From NCBI RefSeq assembly GCF_013283855.1, contig NZ_CP054056.1:62001-126000 (forward strand): a DNA stretch of 64,000 nucleotides, read 5' to 3'. The DNA comes from Aquiluna borgnonia. GTDB taxonomy: Bacteria > Actinomycetota > Actinomycetes > Actinomycetales > Microbacteriaceae. The translations under genes were made by a program, and so were the position numbers. Below are positions 9,799 through 19,343 of the stretch, one piece after another. The notes beneath the pieces are model-generated. The model had not been told where the DNA came from. It saw nothing but the letters and a program-made list of their open reading frames with translations, and did not search any database. The number at the start of each line of letters is the position of its first letter. Position 1 is the stretch's first letter.

Positions 9799-10653
9799 CT
9801 AAGAAAGGGCAGTTAATTTCTGCCTCAGGGCCTGATATTTCTCGGAAGTCTGGGAAACAATTTCTGGAGGCAAAGCCGGTGGTTCTCCGATCTGGTCCCA
9901 GTGTGCCGAAAGCCAGTTTCTGACAATTTGCTTGTCAAAACTTTGATCTCTAACTCCCTGCTCCCAGAGAGCCTTGTCCCAGTATCTGGAGGAATCCGGG
10001 GTAAGGACCTCGTCTCCCAGGGTCAGCAGATTGGTTTTGGGATCGTTTCCAAATTCAAACTTGGTGTCTGCAAGAATCAGGCCGGCCCGCTCCGCTAGGG
10101 CGCTGGCGGCAATAAAGATGCGCAGTGACTCATCCCTGAGCCGTTCGGCTACTGCCTTGCCGACCAGCTCTACGGTCTGCTCGTAGGTAATGTTCTCGTC
10201 GTGCTCACCCTGCTCGGCCTTGAAGGCGGGAGTGTAGATCGGGTGGGGGAGTCGGGCTCCAAACTCCAGACCCTCAGGTAGCGAGATTCCGCAAACCTTG
10301 CCGGTGGCCTGATATTCCTTCCAACCCGAACCCGAGAGGTAGCCCCGCACCACGCATTCCACCGGATACATCTGCAGTCGCTTGGCAACCATGGCTCGGC
10401 CCTGAACCGCTAGGGGAACCTCAAGTTCGCTACTGCGGTGGTTGGGAGTCTCGATTCGGTCAAACCACCAGTTGGTCATGGAGGTTAGGTTTTCCCCCTT
10501 GCCCGGAATCTCGGGCTGCAAAATGTGATCAAAAGCACTCACCCGATCGCTGGCAACAATCAGCACCAGGTGCGCAAAGTTTGGGTCCTCGGGGGCGTAG
10601 AGCTCCCTCACCTTGCCGGAGTAGATGTGCTTGAAACCCGCTAGCTCAATCAC
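9799..10653 (-). CDS. purC: SAICAR synthase PurC
   Basis: PurC joins CAIR and aspartate with ATP in purine synthesis. The open frame extends upstream inside purD, but the family begins at the strand (M)[19 protein letters not shown] place the start at GTG 10653, which overlaps the purD stop (GTGA) and gives 284 residues. The motifs SGKVRELY (residues 12-19), VVRGYLSGSGWKEY, DTKFEFG and DSSRYW are typical. It is translated from the purD-purC-gcvTHP operon. Confidence 0.95.
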   Translation of the reverse strand: MIELAGFKHIYSGKVRELYAPEDPNFAHLVLIVASDRVSAFDHILQPEIPGKGENLTSMTNWWFDRIETPNHRSSELEVPLAVQGRAMVAKRLQMYPVECVVRGYLSGSGWKEYQATGKVCGISLPEGLEFGARLPHPIYTPAFKAEQGEHDENITYEQTVELVGKAVAERLRDESLRIFIAASALAERAGLILADTKFEFGNDPKTNLLTLGDEVLTPDSSRYWDKALWEQGVRDQSFDKQIVRNWLSAHWDQIGEPPALPPEIVSQTSEKYQALRQKLTALS

Positions 10654-11873
10654 AGGGCAACCTTCAGGGCAATGTCGTGTCGGTAGTGGCCGCCCTCGAG
10701 GGTGATCCGCGCCATACCCTCGTAGGCCAGGGTTCTGGCCTGCTGGAAGCTGTTGGCAAAACCGACAACCGAAAGGACTCTGCCGGTTGGGCTGGCCTTG
10801 CAAACCTCAACACCTTCAACTTGCTCGGCAGCGCTGATGCCGGTAACTTCCCGGACCGGAGCGTTTTGCGAGGGGTAACCCTCCGAGGCCAGCACCACTG
10901 TCACCGCAACCTCGCTGGTGAATTCGGCGCTCGGCCCAACATCTAACCTTCCCGTGGCACTGCGCATCAGCAGGTCCGCCAGATTGGTCTTGAGCCGGCG
11001 CAGCACCACCTGGGTTTCAGGGTCGCCAAATCTCGCGTTGAACTCAATGACCTTGACGCCCTTGGAAGTGACAATCAGTCCGCAGTAGAGCAGACCGACA
11101 AATTCAGTTCCACGCCTGCGCATCTCATTGATCGTTGGCTGAGCAACCCGCTCGGTAATTTCTTCAATAAAGCCCTCTGGTAACCAGGGAAGAGGCGAGT
11201 AGGCTCCCATGCCTCCGGTATTCGGTCCCTGATCGCCATCCAGTGCGCGCTTGTAATCCTGAGCCGGGCTCAGAGGCATGACGCTCTTGCCATCAGAGAG
11301 GAAGAACAGTGAGACTTCTTGGCCATCCAAAAACTCCTCAACCAGCACCCCGCCATCGATGAATCTTTCAGCATGCTCCAGCGCGGCTTCGCGGTCTGAG
11401 GTGACAATCACTCCTTTGCCAGCGGCCAGGCCATCGGCCTTCACCACATAGGGGGCTCCGAGCAGGTCCATGGCGTTTTCTACCTCCGCCATTGAATTGC
11501 ACTGCTGGGCCATGCCGGTTGGAACATCGGCTGCTGCCATGATCTCCTTGGCAAACTGCTTGCTGCCTTCAAGGGCAGCCGCCGCTTTATCTGGACCAAA
11601 TACTGCTATCCCCTGAGCACGAAGTGCATCGGCAACTCCCGCAACCAGCGGTGCCTCGGGGCCGATGACGGCCAGGTCCACCTGCTCCGACAGAGCTAGC
11701 TTTGCGACCTCTAAAGAATCGGTTGCCACGATTTCGGGTCTGACCTCAACCTCTTTGGCAATCCACTCGTTGCCCGGTGCGCAAATAATGCTCTGGGCCG
11801 GGGTGCCGGTTCTGATCAGCGCCTTCACAATGGCGTGCTCTCTGGCACCTGAGCCAATAACGAGGATTTTCAC
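10650..11873 (-). CDS. purD: Phosphoribosylamine-glycine ligase PurD
   Basis: PurD is the ATP-grasp enzyme that ligates glycine to phosphoribosylamine. It has 407 residues, the usual length. The N-terminal [13 protein letters not shown] and the ATP-grasp segments ([49 protein letters not shown]) are intact. It starts with GTG 11873, 7 bp after a TAAACT -10 box, so it is probably leaderless. It heads the operon purD-purC-gcvT-gcvH-gcvP. PurD consumes glycine and the gcv enzymes degrade it, so the operon couples the two fates of glycine. Confidence 0.97.
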   Translation of the reverse strand: MKILVIGSGAREHAIVKALIRTGTPAQSIICAPGNEWIAKEVEVRPEIVATDSLEVAKLALSEQVDLAVIGPEAPLVAGVADALRAQGIAVFGPDKAAAALEGSKQFAKEIMAAADVPTGMAQQCNSMAEVENAMDLLGAPYVVKADGLAAGKGVIVTSDREAALEHAERFIDGGVLVEEFLDGQEVSLFFLSDGKSVMPLSPAQDYKRALDGDQGPNTGGMGAYSPLPWLPEGFIEEITERVAQPTINEMRRRGTEFVGLLYCGLIVTSKGVKVIEFNARFGDPETQVVLRRLKTNLADLLMRSATGRLDVGPSAEFTSEVAVTVVLASEGYPSQNAPVREVTGISAAEQVEGVEVCKASPTGRVLSVVGFANSFQQARTLAYEGMARITLEGGHYRHDIALKVAL

Positions 11874-11880
11874 CCTTCGA

Positions 11881-11907
11881 AGTTTAGCTTGGGCCGCCTC
11901 CTAGACT
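11881..11907. promoter_or_regulatory. Divergent leaderless promoters of purD and rlmN
   Basis: On the minus strand TAAACT (11881-11886) lies 7 bp before the purD GTG. On the plus strand TAGACT (11902-11907) lies 8 bp before the proposed rlmN GTG. Only 15 bp separate the two boxes, so each -35 region must overlap the other promoter and the two polymerases should compete. This is read from spacing only. Confidence 0.5.
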
Positions 11908-11915
11908 TATCGGTT

Positions 11916-13088
11916 GTGGAGAGCAAACAGGTAAGGCCAAAGACTGAGGGTTGGACCCAGCGCAAAGACGCCGAAGGTAAGCCGCTATTGCAGTTTGCCG
12001 AGGTAAAACGCGGCAAGCCTCCGGTTCACCTCGCTGACCTCTCTATAGGCGATAGAACTGAGCGAATCAAAGAGCTCGGCATTGCGGGGTTTAGAGCAAA
12101 GCAAATCTCCACCCACTACTTCACCCACTACAGCTCCGACCCCGAGACCATGACCGATCTGCCCAAAGAGGGCAGAGCAGAGTTGGTTTCCAAGGTTTTG
12201 CCACCGCTGCTAACCCAGGTCAAGCGGTTGCAAACCGATAAGGGCGACACCATCAAATTCCTCTGGAAGCTCTTTGACGGAGCACTTGTGGAGAGCGTTT
12301 TGATGCGCTACCCAAACCGCATTACGCTCTGCATTTCCTCGCAGGCGGGCTGTGGAATGAACTGTCCGTTTTGTGCCACTGGGCAGGCCGGGCTCACCAG
12401 AAACATGTCTGCGGCAGAAATTGTGGATCAGATTGTTCAGGCCAACCGCGCTATCCGCGCCGGTGAACTTGGAGCAAATCGCCATGAGGACGAGCGGGTT
12501 AACAACATAGTTTTCATGGGCATGGGCGAACCACTGGCGAACTACTCCAAGATCATGGACGCCATCAGAACCATGGTTGAGCCTCAACCCAACGGCCTTG
12601 GCATGAGTGCCAGACAGATCACGGTCTCCACGGTGGGGTTGGTACCCGGCATAGAGAAGCTGGCGCAAGAGGACCTGCCCCTAACCTTTGCCCTCTCGCT
12701 GCACGCCCCAGACGACAAACTAAGAGATGAGCTGATCCCGGTGAACTCGAAGTGGAAGGTCGATGAGGCTTTGGATGCTGCAAAGGCCTACTACGACAAG
12801 ACCGGGCGCAGAGTCTCTATCGAATACGCGCTGATCCACAATATGAATGACCACGACTGGCGAGCTCAGCTTTTGGCAGACAAGCTCAATGACCGCGGCA
12901 AGGGTTGGGTGCACGTCAATCCAATTCCGCTGAACCCAACCCCGGGCTCCATCTGGACCTCCTCAACGAAGGAGCAGATCAACTCTTTCATTGACATCCT
13001 GGACCGCAACGGCATCCCCACCACGCTTCGCGACACCCGCGGCAAGGAAATTGATGGGGCCTGCGGGCAGCTAGCGGCTGCCAACTAG
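11916..13088 (+). CDS. rlmN: 23S rRNA/tRNA adenine-C2 methyltransferase RlmN
   Basis: This radical SAM enzyme methylates A2503 of 23S rRNA and A37 of some tRNAs. The iron-sulfur cluster motif C-x3-C-x2-C is in [10 protein letters not shown], at residues 146, 150 and 153 if translation starts at GTG 11916. The later [14 protein letters not shown] holds the conserved methylated-cysteine segment. The open frame reaches back to TTG 11889, but GTG 11916, just after a TAGACT box, gives a normal 390-residue protein with no unexplained extension. Confidence 0.94.
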   Translation: MESKQVRPKTEGWTQRKDAEGKPLLQFAEVKRGKPPVHLADLSIGDRTERIKELGIAGFRAKQISTHYFTHYSSDPETMTDLPKEGRAELVSKVLPPLLTQVKRLQTDKGDTIKFLWKLFDGALVESVLMRYPNRITLCISSQAGCGMNCPFCATGQAGLTRNMSAAEIVDQIVQANRAIRAGELGANRHEDERVNNIVFMGMGEPLANYSKIMDAIRTMVEPQPNGLGMSARQITVSTVGLVPGIEKLAQEDLPLTFALSLHAPDDKLRDELIPVNSKWKVDEALDAAKAYYDKTGRRVSIEYALIHNMNDHDWRAQLLADKLNDRGKGWVHVNPIPLNPTPGSIWTSSTKEQINSFIDILDRNGIPTTLRDTRGKEIDGACGQLAAAN

Positions 13089-13108
13089 CAATTTCTGTCT
13101 AGACCCCC

Positions 13109-13120
13109 TAGACTAAATGC
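13109..13120 (+). promoter_or_regulatory. Leaderless promoter (-10 TAGACT)
   Basis: TAGACT (13109-13114) is followed by exactly 6 bp and then the ATG of the luciferase-like gene. The same arrangement recurs across the window. Confidence 0.55.
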
Positions 13121-14161
13121 ATGAATCCCGAATCAATTCGTTTTGGCCTTGATACCTTCGGCGATATGTCACTGGATGACAGCGGCAATCCAAAGTCAGC
13201 CGGGCAGGTCATTAGAGATGTGGTTGAGCAAGCCAAGCTGGCGGATGAACTCGGCCTCGACAGCTTCAACATCGGCGAACACCACCGCGATGACTTTGCA
13301 GTTTCCTCCCCGGACACCGTCTTGGCTGGAATCGCTACCGTAACCAAAAACATCAAACTCGGATCCGGCGTGACGGTCTTGTCCTCTGAGGATCCGGTTC
13401 GGGTGTACCAGGCCTTCGCAACCATCGACGCGCTGTCCGGCGGTAGGGCTGAGATCACCGCGGGACGCGGTTCCTTCATCGAGTCCTTCCCGCTCTTTGG
13501 CTATGAACTAAATAACTACTCAGAGCTCTTCGAGGAGAAGCTCGAGTTGTTGGTGGAACTACTCAAGGAAAAGCCGGTCACCTGGTCCGGCACCATGCGC
13601 GCGGCACTTAACAACCAGGAGGTTTACCCCAAGACTGAGTCGGGAGCCATGCCGCTGCGCGTTGGCGTTGGCGGATCACCAGACTCGGTGATCCGAGCTG
13701 CCCGCCTCGGGATTCCAATGGCACTTGCAATCATCGGTGGCGACCCGGCGAGGTTTGCGCCATTTCGCAAGCTGTATTCGGAGGCCCTGGAGAAGTTTGG
13801 CCGTGAGCAGTTACCAGTTTCGATCCACTCCCCGGGTCACCTTGCAGATACTGACGAGCAGGCAGTCGAAGAGCAGTGGCCGCACTACCAGGAGATGTTC
13901 GGCCGGATCGGCCGGGAGCGCGGTTGGGGTCCGACCACCAAGATGCACTTCATCTCCGAGGTCAACGGTGGGTCGATGTATGTCGGTTCACCGGAGACCG
14001 TTGCCAGAAAGATCGTGCACGCAATTCAGAGCGTCGGTGCCAATCGTTTCGACTTCAAATACGCCAACGGGCCGATGCCGCACTCCAAGTTGATGCACTC
14101 TATTGAGCTCTACGCAACCAAGGTGGTGCCCAGGGTTAGAGAGCTTTTAGCTCAGGGCTAG
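13121..14161 (+). CDS. Luciferase-like (LLM class) flavin-dependent oxidoreductase
   Basis: This 346-residue protein has the TIM-barrel features of bacterial luciferase-like monooxygenases: FGLDTFGDM at the start, GLDSFNIGEHHRDDF near residue 45, ITAGRGSF near 110 and RVGVGGSPDSVIRAARLG near 180. Such enzymes use reduced flavin (FMN or F420) on varied substrates, and the substrate here cannot be told. It is monocistronic, probably leaderless, and followed by a weak hairpin (GGGAC-TTTT-GTCCC, 14165-14178). Confidence 0.88.
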   Translation: MNPESIRFGLDTFGDMSLDDSGNPKSAGQVIRDVVEQAKLADELGLDSFNIGEHHRDDFAVSSPDTVLAGIATVTKNIKLGSGVTVLSSEDPVRVYQAFATIDALSGGRAEITAGRGSFIESFPLFGYELNNYSELFEEKLELLVELLKEKPVTWSGTMRAALNNQEVYPKTESGAMPLRVGVGGSPDSVIRAARLGIPMALAIIGGDPARFAPFRKLYSEALEKFGREQLPVSIHSPGHLADTDEQAVEEQWPHYQEMFGRIGRERGWGPTTKMHFISEVNGGSMYVGSPETVARKIVHAIQSVGANRFDFKYANGPMPHSKLMHSIELYATKVVPRVRELLAQG

Positions 14162-14164
14162 CCC

Positions 14165-14199
14165 GGGACTTTTGTCCCAAAATGTTCGAACTTGTTCGT
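14165..14199 (+). promoter_or_regulatory. Weak hairpin and TGTTCG direct repeat before the sugar ABC operon
   Basis: GGGAC and GTCCC (14165-14169, 14174-14178) could form a short terminator-like stem, though only 5 bp and without a U-tract. Immediately after it TGTTCG occurs twice at a 10-bp period (14183 and 14193), the first inside the palindrome GTTCGAAC (14184-14191). This could be the operator of a sugar-responsive regulator, but no regulator gene lies nearby. Confidence 0.35.
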
Positions 14200-14294
14200 T
14201 TCTGTCTATTTGTGATTATTTCGTTATGTTAATGGTCTATTGAGCCAATTTTTGCGAGCTATCCTCATACCAAAGTCCATCTACAGGAGGTTCA

Positions 14295-15593
14295 ATGTTG
14301 AACAAAATCGCCGGTCACCAGGTTGACCGTCGTCTGCTTCTCAAAGGCGCTGCAGCTGGTGGCCTAGGTATTGCAGGCGCCACAATGCTGGCTGGTTGCG
14401 CCCCAGGGTCATCCGGTCCAATTTCCTTCGGTGCTCGCACCGTTGACGAGTCTCCAACCATCCAGCTAAAGGGATTGGTTGACGCCTACATTGCCAAGAC
14501 TGGCAACGAGGTTACCTACAACGCAACTGAGTCAAACGCCTTCCAGAACAACCTCTCGCAGTACCTTCAGGGAACTCCTGACGACTGCTTCCAGTGGATG
14601 GCCGGCTACCGCATGCAGTTCTTCGCAGAGCAGGGACTACTCGTAGACCTCTCTGACGTCTGGAACGAGATCGGTGACCAGTACAACGAGTCCTACAAGA
14701 TTGCAGCAACCGGTCTTGACGGCAAGCAGTACTTCGTGCCACAGAGCTGGTACCCATGGGGTCTGCACTTCCGCAAGTCCACCATGGCTGAGATCGGCAT
14801 GAACCCAGAAGACCTATACAACTGGGATGACTTCATGGGTGCTCTCGGTGAGTTGAAGGCAAAGGGCCTAATCGGTCTAGCCTCAGCTGACAAGGGTGGC
14901 TGGGAAGCAATGGGAACCTTCGACATCCTGAACGCCCGCATCAACGGCTACCAGTTCCACGTTGACCTGCTTGCAGGCCGCGAGAAGTGGACCGATGACC
15001 GAGTCAAGGAAGTCTTCCGTCACTGGGAGATGCTGCTGCCATACATGAACACCAACGTGCTTGACCTGGAGTGGGACGGCGCAATGCAGCTGCTGCTTCA
15101 GAAGCAGGCTGGATTCTTCTTCAACGGTTCATGGTTCGGCGCAAACTTCCTAGAGCAGAGCCAGGAAGACTACGACGACCTATGGATCGTGCCATTCCCA
15201 GAGATCAACCCTGACTACGCTCGCGACACCATCGATGCTCCTATCGACGGCTTCTGCGTAGCGAAGAACGGTGCGAACAATGAGGGCGGCAAGGACCTAG
15301 CCAAGTTTGCCGGAGACATGGAGGGTGTTCAGGCCATGCTTGACACCGGTATCCCAATGACCTCCGCTAACAACGGTCAGGACCGCTCCAGCTACGACGC
15401 CTTCCAGACTCAGCAGCTTGCTGTTATGAACGAGGCCAAGTACATCACCCAGTTCCTAGACCGCGACACCCGCCCTGACTTTGCCGGCCCAATTGTTGGA
15501 CCTGCATTCCAGAGCTGGTTCAAGGACCCATCCTCAACCGACTCGATCCTTGAGTCGCTGCAGTCGCAGTGGGATGCTCTACCTGCTCTTTAA
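14295..15593 (+). CDS. Sugar ABC transporter substrate-binding lipoprotein
   Basis: This 432-residue extracellular solute-binding protein of family 1 should capture a sugar or oligosaccharide for the two permeases downstream. The N-terminus has a twin-arginine pair (DRRLLLKG, Arg12-Arg13) and a lipobox MLAGC ending in Cys35, so it is probably exported by the Tat system and lipid-anchored. A strong AGGAGG ribosome site precedes the ATG, fitting high expression. The substrate cannot be deduced. There is no ATPase gene in this operon, so a shared MsmX-like ATPase is expected elsewhere. Confidence 0.92.
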   Translation: MLNKIAGHQVDRRLLLKGAAAGGLGIAGATMLAGCAPGSSGPISFGARTVDESPTIQLKGLVDAYIAKTGNEVTYNATESNAFQNNLSQYLQGTPDDCFQWMAGYRMQFFAEQGLLVDLSDVWNEIGDQYNESYKIAATGLDGKQYFVPQSWYPWGLHFRKSTMAEIGMNPEDLYNWDDFMGALGELKAKGLIGLASADKGGWEAMGTFDILNARINGYQFHVDLLAGREKWTDDRVKEVFRHWEMLLPYMNTNVLDLEWDGAMQLLLQKQAGFFFNGSWFGANFLEQSQEDYDDLWIVPFPEINPDYARDTIDAPIDGFCVAKNGANNEGGKDLAKFAGDMEGVQAMLDTGIPMTSANNGQDRSSYDAFQTQQLAVMNEAKYITQFLDRDTRPDFAGPIVGPAFQSWFKDPSSTDSILESLQSQWDALPAL

Positions 15594-15616
15594 GCAGTAA
15601 ACGCAATTAGAAATCA

Positions 15617-16534
15617 GTGAAGAGTATGGCGGCGACGGAGACAACTAAGTCACGTCGCCGCCGTACCTTTTCTGGCAGGGACAAGGTAACCCTCGGATTC
15701 TTCATCGGAGTCCCAACCTTCATTCACATCGCGCTGGTTTGGTTTCCGGCGCTCGCCACCATTTTTCTCTCTTTCACCTACTGGACAGGTATCCACATCT
15801 CGGATATCCAGTGGGCCGGGTTGGCAAACTACGAAAACATCTTTTTTGAAACCCCCAGGTTCTGGGAGGCCGTTCGAGTCAACGTAATTTGGTTGGCTTG
15901 GTTCGCATTGATCGCCACCCCGCTGGGCATCTTGCTGGCCTATCAAATTGACCGCGAGATCCGCGGCCACACTTTTTACCAGTCCGCCTACTACCTGCCG
16001 GTTGTCCTTTCACTAGCGGTAATCGGAATCATCTGGAACTTCCTGCTTCGCCCCGACGGTTTTGTGAACGGGCTAATGGGGTTGCCCATTTCGGAGGCAA
16101 TTTCCTTCTTTGGCGATGACCGCTACAACCTCTGGGTGATCTTGGTCATGGCTTCCTGGCGCCACATCGGCTACATCATGCTGCTTTACTTAGCTGGCCT
16201 AAAGGCAATTGACATGACGCTGCGCGAGGCAGCCGCGATTGACGGTGCGACTGAGTGGGAAACCTTCAAGAAAGTAATTTTCCCTGCGATGGGACCTGTC
16301 AACATCATCGTGATCGTGATCACCATCATCGAGTCCCTCAGGGCCTTCGACATGGTTTACATCATCTACGGTGGGCGCGGTGGTTTGCCCATTCTGGGAG
16401 TGCTGGTCTTTGAAAACATTGCCGGAGAGGGAGCCTCCATGAAGGGTGCTGCCTACGCGGTAATTTTGTTCTTGCTTTCGATTGTCCCGATCATCGCTTA
16501 CCTCCAGCAGCAGTTCAAGGAGGATGTCCGATGA
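15617..16534 (+). CDS. Sugar ABC transporter permease (MalF/UgpA type)
   Basis: This is a 305-residue inner-membrane permease with about six transmembrane helices and the EAA loop REAAAIDGATEWETFKK near residue 205 that contacts the ATPase. Translation may start at GTG 15617 or at the ATG 15626. Neither has a clear ribosome site. The N-terminus is short and basic (KSRRRR), as expected for the cytoplasmic end. Its stop overlaps the next permease start by 4 bp (ATGA). Confidence 0.92.
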   Translation: MKSMAATETTKSRRRRTFSGRDKVTLGFFIGVPTFIHIALVWFPALATIFLSFTYWTGIHISDIQWAGLANYENIFFETPRFWEAVRVNVIWLAWFALIATPLGILLAYQIDREIRGHTFYQSAYYLPVVLSLAVIGIIWNFLLRPDGFVNGLMGLPISEAISFFGDDRYNLWVILVMASWRHIGYIMLLYLAGLKAIDMTLREAAAIDGATEWETFKKVIFPAMGPVNIIVIVITIIESLRAFDMVYIIYGGRGGLPILGVLVFENIAGEGASMKGAAYAVILFLLSIVPIIAYLQQQFKEDVR

Positions 16535-17415
16535 CCTCGGTTGTGAAAGACAAGAAGACCAAGAACTCGCAAATCATCAAAGATCGCATCATCTCGGTCT
16601 TCATTGGAATCTTTGCTCTGGTTTGGCTCTTCCCGATCGTCTGGACGCTGTTTTCCTCGCTTCGCCCCTACAAGGACATTCGTGCCAACGGCCTACTGTC
16701 TTGGCCGAGCGAACTGAACTTCGACAACTACGTTGACGCTATTGAGCGCATGGACTTGGCGCGCTACTTCTACAACACCGCGATCATCACCATTCCGGCA
16801 GTCTTCCTCACCCTGTTCTTCGGTTCTCTGCTGGCCTTTGTGGTGACCAGATATTCATTCAAATTCAACGTTGCGATGCTGCTGCTCTTCACAGCCGGAA
16901 ACATGCTCCCCGCCCAGCTGGTGTTTATCCCGGTATTCAAGATGTATTTGGCCATCGGTGATTTGGTTGGCGATCGCAGGATCTTGTATGACTCCCCGTG
17001 GGGCGTGGTGTTGATTCACGTTGCCTTCCAGATGGGCTTTGCCACCTTCGTCCTCAGCTCCTACATGAAGACGATTCCAAAAGAGATTTCAGAGTCGGCA
17101 ATGGTTGACGGGGCTTCCGTGTTCACCCACTTCTTCCGAGTCATGCTGCCGCTACTTAGACCGCCGCTGGCTTCGCTCGGTGTGCTGATGACCACCTGGA
17201 TCTACAACGACTTCTTCTGGGCGCTGGTTCTTATGTCCACCGACAGCAAGCGACCAATCACCTCGGCACTTGGTCGACTGCAGGGTGAGTTCGTAACCGA
17301 CTACAACCTGCTGGCAGCTGGAGCCATGATTGCAGCCGTTCCAACGCTTTTGGTTTTCTTTGTGCTGCGCAAGCAGTTTGTCTCGGGTCTGACCCTGGGC
17401 GCCACCAAGGGCTAA
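16531..17415 (+). CDS. Sugar ABC transporter permease (MalG/UgpE type)
   Basis: This 294-residue partner permease has six predicted helices and the EAA loop SESAMVDGASVFTHFFRV near residue 185. It forms the translocation pore with the preceding permease. Its start overlaps the previous gene. Its TAA stop shares four bases with the TAG stop of the convergent P450 gene, leaving no room for a terminator between them. Confidence 0.92.
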   Translation: MTSVVKDKKTKNSQIIKDRIISVFIGIFALVWLFPIVWTLFSSLRPYKDIRANGLLSWPSELNFDNYVDAIERMDLARYFYNTAIITIPAVFLTLFFGSLLAFVVTRYSFKFNVAMLLLFTAGNMLPAQLVFIPVFKMYLAIGDLVGDRRILYDSPWGVVLIHVAFQMGFATFVLSSYMKTIPKEISESAMVDGASVFTHFFRVMLPLLRPPLASLGVLMTTWIYNDFFWALVLMSTDSKRPITSALGRLQGEFVTDYNLLAAGAMIAAVPTLLVFFVLRKQFVSGLTLGATKG

Positions 17416-18593
17416 GCGCTCACCAAAACCGCTTCGTAGCCTCGCAACACAAAGGTTTGGCGTCGCTTTGGCTCGCTAACCAATTCAATGTTTGGAAACC
17501 TTCGCATCACCATGGGTAGTGCGGTGGTCATTTCCATTCGAGCCAGAGGCGCTCCAATGCAGAAGTGGATGCCGGCTCCGAAACCGATGTGAGGGTTTGG
17601 ATCTCTTTTTAGATCGAGCGACTCAGCATCTCTAAAGACGCTCTCATCTCGATTCGCACTCCCCAGTAGTGCCGCAATCTTCTGCCCCTGCTCAATCACC
17701 ACGCCGCCGACTTCAGTGGTTTGGGTCGCGGTTCTTTCAAACAGGTGCAGCGGGGCATCGAACCTTAAGAATTCATCCACTGCGGTGGCGGCGAGTTCCT
17801 CAGGCTGCGTGAGCAGCAAGTGCATTTGCTCGGGGGTGTTTAGCGCCGCCACAAAGCCATTACCGAATCCATTCACGCTTGCCTCGTGCCCGGCATTGAG
17901 AAGCAGTACGCAGGTTGCAATCAGCTCGTGAGCGTTGAGCTTTTCGCCGTCTTCCTCGACTGCGGCCAGTTCAGAAATCAGATCCGTTCCAGGGTGCTGT
18001 TTTCTCTCGACCATGAGGCTGTGGACATAGTCAGCAAATTCGCTCGAGGCCCGCTGGGCCGCTAACTTGTCTTCCTCACTGGGTGAAACCTCATACATCT
18101 TGACAATCGCTTGCGACCAAGGTCTCAGCAGGTGTTCCTCCTGGGCGGGAAACCCGAGCATTGAAGCAATGACTCTAACCGGAAGCGGTTCGGCAAAATC
18201 TGCGATCAGGTCAAAAGACCCACCGGCAAGTTTCTCTCGAGCATCATCGAGCAGCTGGTTTGTGATGCGCTCAACATCCGGCCGCATCTGCTCGATGCGC
18301 TTTGGGTTGAACGCCTTCATAACCAGTGAGCGAAGCCGAGTGTGCTTGGGAGGCTCGGAGTCCAAAATTGAGTCCGCGTGCAACCAGTTAAAGGTATCCC
18401 ACTGTTCGGCCGGAGCCTTGGGTTCAAAGATTCGTCCCAACGAGCGGTTTCGCAGCACCGCATTCGCATCCGAGTAGGTGGCGGCTAGGAAGACTCCCAG
18501 CTCTTCACTCCAAATCGGTCTTTGGTGTGAGCGCAGCTCTTTGAGCGCCGGGTAGGGATCTTGAACGAACTCTGGATCTTGGAAACTAAGCAT
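17412..18593 (-). CDS. Cytochrome P450
   Basis: This is a 393-residue soluble bacterial P450. The heme-ligand segment FGAGIHFCIGAPLARME near residue 340 holds the cysteine thiolate, the K-helix motif appears as VDEFLRFDAP, and the I-helix oxygen-binding stretch is LLNAGHEASVN, where the usual Gly/Ala-Gly-x-(D/E)-T Thr is replaced by Ser. The substrate is unknown. Its start overlaps the nitroreductase stop by 8 bp, so the two are co-translated. No ferredoxin gene is adjacent. Confidence 0.93.
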   Translation of the reverse strand: MLSFQDPEFVQDPYPALKELRSHQRPIWSEELGVFLAATYSDANAVLRNRSLGRIFEPKAPAEQWDTFNWLHADSILDSEPPKHTRLRSLVMKAFNPKRIEQMRPDVERITNQLLDDAREKLAGGSFDLIADFAEPLPVRVIASMLGFPAQEEHLLRPWSQAIVKMYEVSPSEEDKLAAQRASSEFADYVHSLMVERKQHPGTDLISELAAVEEDGEKLNAHELIATCVLLLNAGHEASVNGFGNGFVAALNTPEQMHLLLTQPEELAATAVDEFLRFDAPLHLFERTATQTTEVGGVVIEQGQKIAALLGSANRDESVFRDAESLDLKRDPNPHIGFGAGIHFCIGAPLARMEMTTALPMVMRRFPNIELVSEPKRRQTFVLRGYEAVLVSA

Positions 18594-19329
18594 TTTTTGG
18601 AAGCAGTTTGATTTTTTCTATGGGGAGGCGGTCAGCTTTGAAGGTATTGACCTTGTCATCGGAGGGGTAGCCCAACGCAATCCCACATAGCAGGTTGTAA
18701 TCCTTGGGGATGTTGAATTCATCTCGAATTGGCTTGGCCCACAGAGCAGTTGCACCCTGGGCACAGGTGCCGAGTCCGTGAGCGTGGGCAGAGAGCATAA
18801 GGTTCTGCATCATTAGTCCGGCATCCGATACCGAGTATTCCCCCAGGCCGCGGTGGGTGAAAATAAACAGTGACACCGGGGCTCCGAAAAATTCGTAGTT
18901 CCTCCCCCACTGGGCTCTTCTAGCCTCATGGTCATCTCTTGCAATTCCCAACAGACCGTAGAGCTCTGCTCCAACCCTCGCGCTTCTCGGCTTGAGTTCC
19001 GCCGGGTATTTTCGGTTGACCTTGTAATCGCTCTGCGGCAGCCCGTACCTGGTGATAAAGATTTTGATCTTGCCCCAGAGTCCTCCGGCCAGCGCCTTAG
19101 CGGCGCTGTCCCAGCGGTTTAGGAGCTCTGTTGAGATTCGATCTCTGGCCTGACCCGAGGCAACCGCAACCAGATAGGGTCGAGTGTTAGACCAGGAAGG
19201 GGCCGTCATGGCGTCGGTCAAAAGTTGATCGATTAGCTCCTGAGGAACCGGCGTTGGAAGGAAGTCTCGAGTGGTCCTGCGAGAGGCTACAAAGCTACGC
19301 CACTGCTCGGCGGTGAGGTTTTCGGGCAC
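18586..19329 (-). CDS. Nitroreductase-family FMN oxidoreductase
   Basis: This 247-residue protein has the nitroreductase fold signatures: an early SRRTTRDFLPTPVP segment for FMN phosphate binding, APSWSNTRPYLVAV near residue 40, and a late GLGTCAQGA and CGIALGYPSDD. It probably reduces nitro compounds, quinones or an enoyl substrate with NAD(P)H. It lies in an operon with the downstream P450 and an upstream small membrane protein (14 bp away), which suggests a shared oxidative task that cannot be identified. Confidence 0.88.
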   Translation of the reverse strand: MPENLTAEQWRSFVASRRTTRDFLPTPVPQELIDQLLTDAMTAPSWSNTRPYLVAVASGQARDRISTELLNRWDSAAKALAGGLWGKIKIFITRYGLPQSDYKVNRKYPAELKPRSARVGAELYGLLGIARDDHEARRAQWGRNYEFFGAPVSLFIFTHRGLGEYSVSDAGLMMQNLMLSAHAHGLGTCAQGATALWAKPIRDEFNIPKDYNLLCGIALGYPSDDKVNTFKADRLPIEKIKLLPKNA

Positions 19330-19343
19330 CTCACCACACTACG

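Noticed and set aside
14184-14199. Possible LexA (SOS) box near GTTCGAAC
   Set aside because: The actinobacterial SOS box needs GAAC and GTTC four bases apart. Here they are two apart or adjacent, and the neighbour is a sugar transporter.
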